Under the pieces are notes generated by a model. That model saw nothing but the letters and a program-made list of their open reading frames with translations, was not told where the DNA came from and ran no database searches. Positions 34,291 through 38,489 of a stretch of DNA of 38,489 nucleotides are shown here, piece by piece. The stretch comes from Companilactobacillus furfuricola. GTDB taxonomy: Bacteria; Bacillota; Bacilli; Lactobacillales; Lactobacillaceae. Both the position numbers and the translations under genes were made by a program. The DNA lies in assembly GCF_003946325.1 (NCBI RefSeq), contig NZ_RHNT01000019.1, forward strand, positions 1-38,489, in the 5' to 3' direction. Numbering within the stretch: the first letter of the stretch is position 1; each line of letters opens with the position of its first letter.

Positions 34291-34782
34291 TTATTGTCCT
34301 AGATCTTGCTGTAATTGATTGATCGATCCGTCTTTAGACAGATCTTGATATTCTTGATAAGTCTTGACCCAATCTCCGGTGCTCAACGATTCACGAATAC
34401 CGTTAAATTTAGGATCGTTGAAAAGTTCTTGGGCAGCTTTTTGCGATGCCTGAGGTGATAGTGACGATGATCTTTGGATCAATTTAGCTGCTGATTGTTG
34501 ATCTTTAGCAGCTTGCATGATCTCTGACATTTTGATGCCTTTTAACTTCTTAGCTGACTGGTCGATCTTCTTATCAGCATTAGGATCTCCTGTCTTCTTG
34601 GCTTCGATCTTCTTAGCCAATTCATTCTTAACTAATTTGTCGCTAGGTGTATCATTTCCCGTAGCGCTACGAATAGCATTGTTGATCGGGAAGAAAAAGA
34701 TGACGCCTAAGACTAAAACAACCACGATACCTAAGATCACGTAAAAAATCGATTTCTTCTTATTTCTTGGTTTACGATGCAT
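34291..34782 (-). CDS. Membrane-anchored extracellular protein (unknown)
   Basis: 163 residues. A basic N-terminus (MHRKPRNKKK) is followed by one membrane helix (about 12-33), with no cleavage or lipobox signal, so the Lys/Ala-rich remainder is outside the cell. The C-terminal 55 residues form a conserved module: S-Q-K-A-A-x-E-L-F, D-x-K-F, GDW, YQ-YQ-LS-DGSI-QLQ-LG. The same module ends the broken gene at 37751-38303, so the two are paralogs. Function unknown; context is the adhesin genes and PepC. Confidence 0.75.
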   Translation of the reverse strand: MHRKPRNKKKSIFYVILGIVVVLVLGVIFFFPINNAIRSATGNDTPSDKLVKNELAKKIEAKKTGDPNADKKIDQSAKKLKGIKMSEIMQAAKDQQSAAKLIQRSSSLSPQASQKAAQELFNDPKFNGIRESLSTGDWVKTYQEYQDLSKDGSINQLQQDLGQ

Positions 34783-34915
34783 ATAATCACCTTAATTTCT
34801 CTAAATAATTAGTGCTGTGACTAAGTTACTCACGGATCCATCACTAATTGAAATTTAATTATAACGGTGAAACAGCAACCGATTCAACTGTTCTCACTAT
34901 CTAATATTTTATAAA

Positions 34916-34957
34916 AAAAATACCGTTAAAGTATCCTAACTCTAACGGTATTTTTTT
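34916..34957. terminator. Terminator after pepC
   Basis: AAAAATACCGTTA pairs with TAACGGTATTTTT over a 14-base loop. The A- and T-runs allow use from both sides. Confidence 0.8.
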
Positions 34958-34968
34958 ACATAATTTGA

Positions 34969-36291
34969 TTATTCCATCGCATCCCAAGCGGGTAACACGA
35001 TTGGATCTTGGTTGAAGGCAGCCAATTCGTCTTCTGTTAAGTATTTCTTATTGATGACTACTTCATAAACGTTCTCATCGAACCACTGGTCGTCCATTGT
35101 AAAGTAGCCTTTTTTACCGACCGCTTCACCCCAGGAATTCTCAACTTTCCAACGATTTGGTTTATCGTCGATCAAGTTGACTCCTGTAAAGACCATGGCG
35201 TGAGAAACTGAGGCGTTCCCAGTGTCCAAAGCATCGCCCTTACTCATCTTAGTATCGATATTGAATAGTTGATCGTATTGATAAAGATCGCCAAACAAGA
35301 GCCCCTTCTTACGCTCTGATTGATTACCAACGTCATTACCGAACCAAACTGTATCATTGCCCTTTAATTGCTGGATCGATAATTCTTTGAGCCGTTCGAT
35401 CGGCAAGTTGAGAAATTTCTCAGCTTCACCACCGACAATATTACCTTGAGTGTCGATCGTATAGGGTTGATTGAACTTCTTACTAGTTTGTGGGGAATTC
35501 ATAACGCTGATATAGTCATTAAGATCGATCGTAAAGTAATTCTTCAAAAAATCCTTTGGCGTGATATTTGTCTCTTCGATCATCTTGCCATCGTCATCTT
35601 TGATCGACAATTCAAATTCGACTGGTGGTTGACCAAATGAATAGACACAGATCCGATAAACATCAGATAACATTTCTTGGACTCTTTGTTCAGTCGGTTG
35701 GCTATCCTTGATCATTTGAAGGATCTCCATCCCGTCTTTTCTCAATAAATTATTCAACGTGGCATTGAATTCACTAGTATTTACCGAAACAACTGTTTCT
35801 GGCATGACATAACTAGGGACAACGCCATATTTCTTGATCAAATTTGCACCATATTGCCATTGACCACCATCCCCACTTGGATGAGCAAATAAGAAATTGA
35901 CTTTCCGATCAGTTAACGGCATATCTGCTGTTTGAATGATATTTTGGAAAAAGTAATTAGCTTTCTCTAACCGATCGTAAAATGACAAATAATTTTCTGA
36001 CAATTCAAAATCTTTAACCTTATATCTCGTGGCGAATTCCGTTCTTAAGTTAGTCAAAGTCGAGAACAACCAACAACGACCGGAACGTTTTTGGTCCGTC
36101 ACTTTGCCCGTAGGGACTTCGATGTTGAAAGCGGGATTGAGTTTACTCTTAGCAGCGATATTTTGTGCTGCTTTAAAAATACCAACTTGGGCGACGGCAT
36201 TTTTCAAAACGTTGTTCGATTCGTCGTGATTTAGTTTCTCGTGAAAATCTGCTAAACTAGCTTTATTAATTTCTTTCGTCAAATTAATCAC
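34969..36291 (-). CDS. pepC: Aminopeptidase C (bleomycin-hydrolase family)
   Basis: 440 residues, the normal length for C1B cysteine aminopeptidases. Oxyanion Gln67 and nucleophile Cys73 lie in DQKRSGRCWLFSTL, the catalytic His in SVSHAMVFTG (about 362) and Asn in KVENSWGEAVG (about 383). The C-terminal residues occupy the active site and restrict the enzyme to removing N-terminal amino acids. It is cytoplasmic and hexameric, and degrades peptides taken up from protein-rich media. It diverges from gatD. Confidence 0.95.
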   Translation of the reverse strand: MINLTKEINKASLADFHEKLNHDESNNVLKNAVAQVGIFKAAQNIAAKSKLNPAFNIEVPTGKVTDQKRSGRCWLFSTLTNLRTEFATRYKVKDFELSENYLSFYDRLEKANYFFQNIIQTADMPLTDRKVNFLFAHPSGDGGQWQYGANLIKKYGVVPSYVMPETVVSVNTSEFNATLNNLLRKDGMEILQMIKDSQPTEQRVQEMLSDVYRICVYSFGQPPVEFELSIKDDDGKMIEETNITPKDFLKNYFTIDLNDYISVMNSPQTSKKFNQPYTIDTQGNIVGGEAEKFLNLPIERLKELSIQQLKGNDTVWFGNDVGNQSERKKGLLFGDLYQYDQLFNIDTKMSKGDALDTGNASVSHAMVFTGVNLIDDKPNRWKVENSWGEAVGKKGYFTMDDQWFDENVYEVVINKKYLTEDELAAFNQDPIVLPAWDAME

Positions 36292-36337
36292 CTCATTATT
36301 TAAATATTACAATACTTTATCTTTTTTGGAGAATATT

Positions 36338-37003
36338 ATGTCTGACACGATTAAAATCGCTTATTTATATGAAGATCTGATGAATACTTACGGTGACAGT
36401 GGCGATGTCAAGATCCTAAGCTTTATTTTGAAGGAAAAAGGCTACGATACGCAAGTTGATAATATTAGTTTAGGACAGAAGTTTGACGCTGCTGATTATG
36501 ACTTTCTATTTTTTGGCGGTGGCCAAGACTTCGAGCAATCTGTTGTTGCTAAAGACTTGATCAATCACCGCGAGACCATCAAAGATTACATCGAAGACGA
36601 CAAGCCGATGTTATGCATCTGTGGTGGTTATCAATTTTTAGGTAAGTACTACGAAACTGTTGGCGGCGACACGATCCAATGTTTGAATATCTTACCTTTC
36701 CATACGGTTTTTAAAGCTGACAGTCGGATGATCGGCGATACTGAATATGAGACTGAATGGGGAACTGTGCGAGCTTTCGAAAATCACAGTGGCCGGACTT
36801 ATTTTGACGATAAGTCCAAACTCAAACCTCTTGGCAAGGTGATCGAAGGTTACGGCAATAATCCTGAGGACAAAGCCGAAGGTATGCGCTACAAGAATAC
36901 TATCGGTTCCTACTCACACGGACCAATTTTGAAAAATGAGAATATGGCAAGAGCTATTGCCGATAAGATAATTGCAGCTCACAAGAAACGTGTTTCAGCT
37001 TAA
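36338..37003 (+). CDS. gatD: GatD-type glutamine amidotransferase
   Basis: The ATG at 36338 has GGAG 6 bases upstream; an upstream in-frame start at 36326 is unlikely. 221 residues of the CobB/CobQ-like amidotransferase family: FFGGGQDFEQ (about 58-67), nucleophile Cys95 in CICGGYQFLG, and His194 in GSYSHGPIL. GatD releases ammonia for MurT, which amidates the D-Glu of lipid II. MurT is normally encoded next to it, but the adjacent upstream gene here is the divergent pepC and downstream is an ECF component. Its partner must lie elsewhere. Confidence 0.88.
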   Translation: MSDTIKIAYLYEDLMNTYGDSGDVKILSFILKEKGYDTQVDNISLGQKFDAADYDFLFFGGGQDFEQSVVAKDLINHRETIKDYIEDDKPMLCICGGYQFLGKYYETVGGDTIQCLNILPFHTVFKADSRMIGDTEYETEWGTVRAFENHSGRTYFDDKSKLKPLGKVIEGYGNNPEDKAEGMRYKNTIGSYSHGPILKNENMARAIADKIIAAHKKRVSA

Positions 37004-37036
37004 ACTGCCGACTCTTGATAATTATTGATATTAATC

Positions 37037-37078
37037 AAAAGGCTTTGACTTGGAAATATCCGAGTCAAAGCCTTTTTT
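37037..37078. terminator. Bidirectional terminator
   Basis: AAAAGGCTTTGACT pairs perfectly with AGTCAAAGCCTTTT over a 12-base loop, then TT. It lies between convergent gatD and the ECF gene. Confidence 0.85.
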
Positions 37079-37089
37079 AATTTGTAACG

Positions 37090-37680
37090 CTAGTCTAAGA
37101 ATTTATTTGTCTTTAAAATCGCTGTCGCTATTGCAGGAGCAATTATGATCGCGGCGATAAGTTCAGCGACGCCATTTGTCCCTACTATTGCTAGTAAAAT
37201 AGCATTTAGCGCCGAAGTTTGCGCTGCATAAGCTTTGGAAAGCACGCTGGCATACATTAGTCTCATTAAGGTCAAAACTAAGACAGTGTTAGTAATTGAG
37301 CCTGCTGCCGAAGCTAATCCCATACCTAATAAGCGGTGCTTGCCGCTTCTCTTAAACCATAAATAGATCCAACCTGCTACTAATCCGACTAAAACTCTTG
37401 GTAAGATTGCGACCACTGGGTTAGTAAATACAGTCGTGTCAATGATCGAAGTGGGACTAGTCAAAGCTCTCAAAATTGTCCCGATCCCCCAAACAAGACC
37501 TACGATAGCACCGTCAGTTGGGCCTAAAACGATGGCAGCCACGATGACCGTCACGTGGATAATAGTAATATTGACGAAACCAGTTGGGATAAAGCCCAAC
37601 ATTGGTACCATCGATTGGACAAAAATTATTGCCATCAAGATCCCTAAAATGGCTGTCCGATATGATTTCTTCTTGCGCAT
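37090..37680 (-). CDS. ECF transporter substrate-binding (S) component
   Basis: 196 residues with about six hydrophobic helices after a basic N-terminus (MRKKKSYRTA). The pattern PTGFVNITIIHVTVIVAAIVLGPTDGAIVGLVWG is typical of the PF12822-like S components, which bind a vitamin in the membrane and share an energising EcfAAT module encoded elsewhere. Pantothenate-type carriers are the closest style I can suggest, but the substrate is not fixed by sequence. No riboswitch is seen upstream. Confidence 0.8.
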   Translation of the reverse strand: MRKKKSYRTAILGILMAIIFVQSMVPMLGFIPTGFVNITIIHVTVIVAAIVLGPTDGAIVGLVWGIGTILRALTSPTSIIDTTVFTNPVVAILPRVLVGLVAGWIYLWFKRSGKHRLLGMGLASAAGSITNTVLVLTLMRLMYASVLSKAYAAQTSALNAILLAIVGTNGVAELIAAIIIAPAIATAILKTNKFLD

Positions 37681-37750
37681 GATATTCCCTCTCTATATCG
37701 TCCTAAAAAGTTACTAACATGTTATAACATATTGTCACGCCTGGCAAAAA

Positions 37751-38303
37751 TTAATTTCCGAGACTGTCTTGAAGCTGTTTGATCGATCCATCATGCGAAA
37801 GCTTCTGATATTGAGCGTAAGCACCGATCCAGTTACCGCTATTGATGTCGTTTCTTAAATCGCTAAATTTACCATCAGAAAACAGTTCTGAAGCGGCTTT
37901 TTGTGATTTAGCCATACTTAAGTCCGGTTTGACTTTGAATCATCTCTGCCGCCTTAGATTCGCTACTGGCAGCAGTTTTGATTTTACTTGGCGATAAGCT
38001 GCGGATCTTTGATAAAGTGTCGTCTGAACTATCTGCTTTTGTTGCCGATTGGACGACTGGCTTTTCAACTTCAACTTTCTTGCCGGTTTTTTCAGCATCC
38101 TGATCCTTCTTATTCTTGATCGATTTGATCGTCTTAGCATTTTTTCTGGCGACCTTACTTGAAACAACGTCGTTATGTTTAGTCGTCTCACTCTTACTAT
38201 TGTTCAATGGAGCCGCAAAAGCTGATCCTAGTAAAAAAATTGTGACTAGTCCTAATGAAGATGAAAATACTCTTTTCTTATGATTACGTTTTGAACCTTT
38301 CAT
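37751..38303 (-). pseudogene. Secreted/anchored small protein, frameshifted paralog
   Basis: The ATG at 38303 has AAGGAATGG upstream. The N-terminus is a signal or anchor (KRVFSSSLGLVTIFLLGSAFA), followed by a Lys/Ser-rich linker. At the TT pair 37918-37919 one extra base ends the frame at TGLKYG. Without it, the reading continues TGLSMAKSQKAASELF to GSIKQLQDSLGN, stop at 37751. That C-terminal module matches the 163-residue protein at 34291-34782. As written, the product lacks this conserved module. Confidence 0.8.
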
Positions 38304-38360
38304 ATATACCATTCCTTTTAACATAATATTCAGTGGTAGTTTGAAGTCTCTGAACAAAAA

Positions 38361-38489
38361 GAGGCTGTGACATAAGTCTCCAAAAAAGGGTGTTGTATTA
38401 GAACCGTCAGGTTCTGATACAACACCCTTTTTGATATAATTATATGTATAAAAAAGAGCATCGGTCGCACCCGATACTCTAAGTACTTC
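38361..38489. mobile_element. Possible insertion-sequence end (right)
   Basis: GAGGCTGTGACATAAGTCTC (38361-38380) is followed by a large hairpin and a second hairpin (AGAGCATCGG, TCGCA loop, CCGATACTCT). GGCTGTGACATAAGTC-like termini are seen at ends of insertion sequences in lactobacilli. No transposase frame begins before the window ends. The inverted partner motif is at 61-72. Confidence 0.4.
38382..38432. terminator. Strong bidirectional hairpin
   Basis: AAAAAGGGTGTTGTAT/AGAACC pairs with GGTTCT/ATACAACACCCTTTTT, with one T-G pair and a GTCA loop. Confidence 0.85.

Overview
The window looks like the chromosome of an AT-rich lactobacillus-type Firmicute. The evidence is the gene order rsmG-noc-parA-parB-DUF951-ychF-DUF1129, which is typical of Lactobacillaceae near the replication origin, together with PepC, GatD, an ECF S component, LPQTG surface proteins and a MurE without the DAP-type DNPR motif. 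Companilactobacillus or a relative is plausible, but the genus cannot be fixed from this sequence. Most central genes are on the minus strand.

Layout. 1-3.2 kb is an accessory area: a minus-strand operon of three small membrane proteins faces away from two tandem, paralogous, unrecognised genes. 3.2-5.2 kb holds a GT-C type membrane glycosyltransferase and a GtrA-type protein, converging on one terminator. 5.2-7.6 kb is a metal ABC transporter (permease, ATPase, lipoprotein). 7.7-13.7 kb is a lipoprotein followed upstream by a tight cell-wall operon, read as response regulator, sensor kinase, D,D-carboxypeptidase, MurE, Asp/Glu racemase. 13.9-14.5 kb is non-coding and holds repeated, strongly structured elements. 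In the two full copies the stems differ in sequence but keep their pairing, which suggests an RNA family read on the plus strand. 14.7-16.3 kb is a thiol-redox unit: an ArsR-rhodanese regulator, a FrnE-like DsbA protein and a 48-residue cysteine-containing small protein, with matching operator-like sites at two promoters. 16.4-21.8 kb is the chromosome-segregation block, where noc carries an in-frame TGA.

21.9-22.3 kb contains a candidate C-rich small RNA with its own promoter and terminator. It is followed by a GlsB/YeaQ-type membrane protein and a 96-residue unknown. 23.6-34.2 kb is a surface-adhesin island: a 2644-residue Ser/Thr-repeat LPQTG protein, then a shorter paralog broken by two single-base frameshifts. 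The right end has an anchored small protein (whose second copy at 37.8-38.3 kb is frameshifted), PepC, GatD without MurT beside it, and an ECF S component. Both window ends carry the same 12-base motif next to a strong hairpin, in inverted orientation, as if the segment lay between related insertion-sequence ends.

Four genes are interrupted by small lesions: noc, adhesin 2 (two sites) and the 38-kb secreted protein. All three frameshifts fit a single extra base, so sequencing error has to be excluded before calling real decay.
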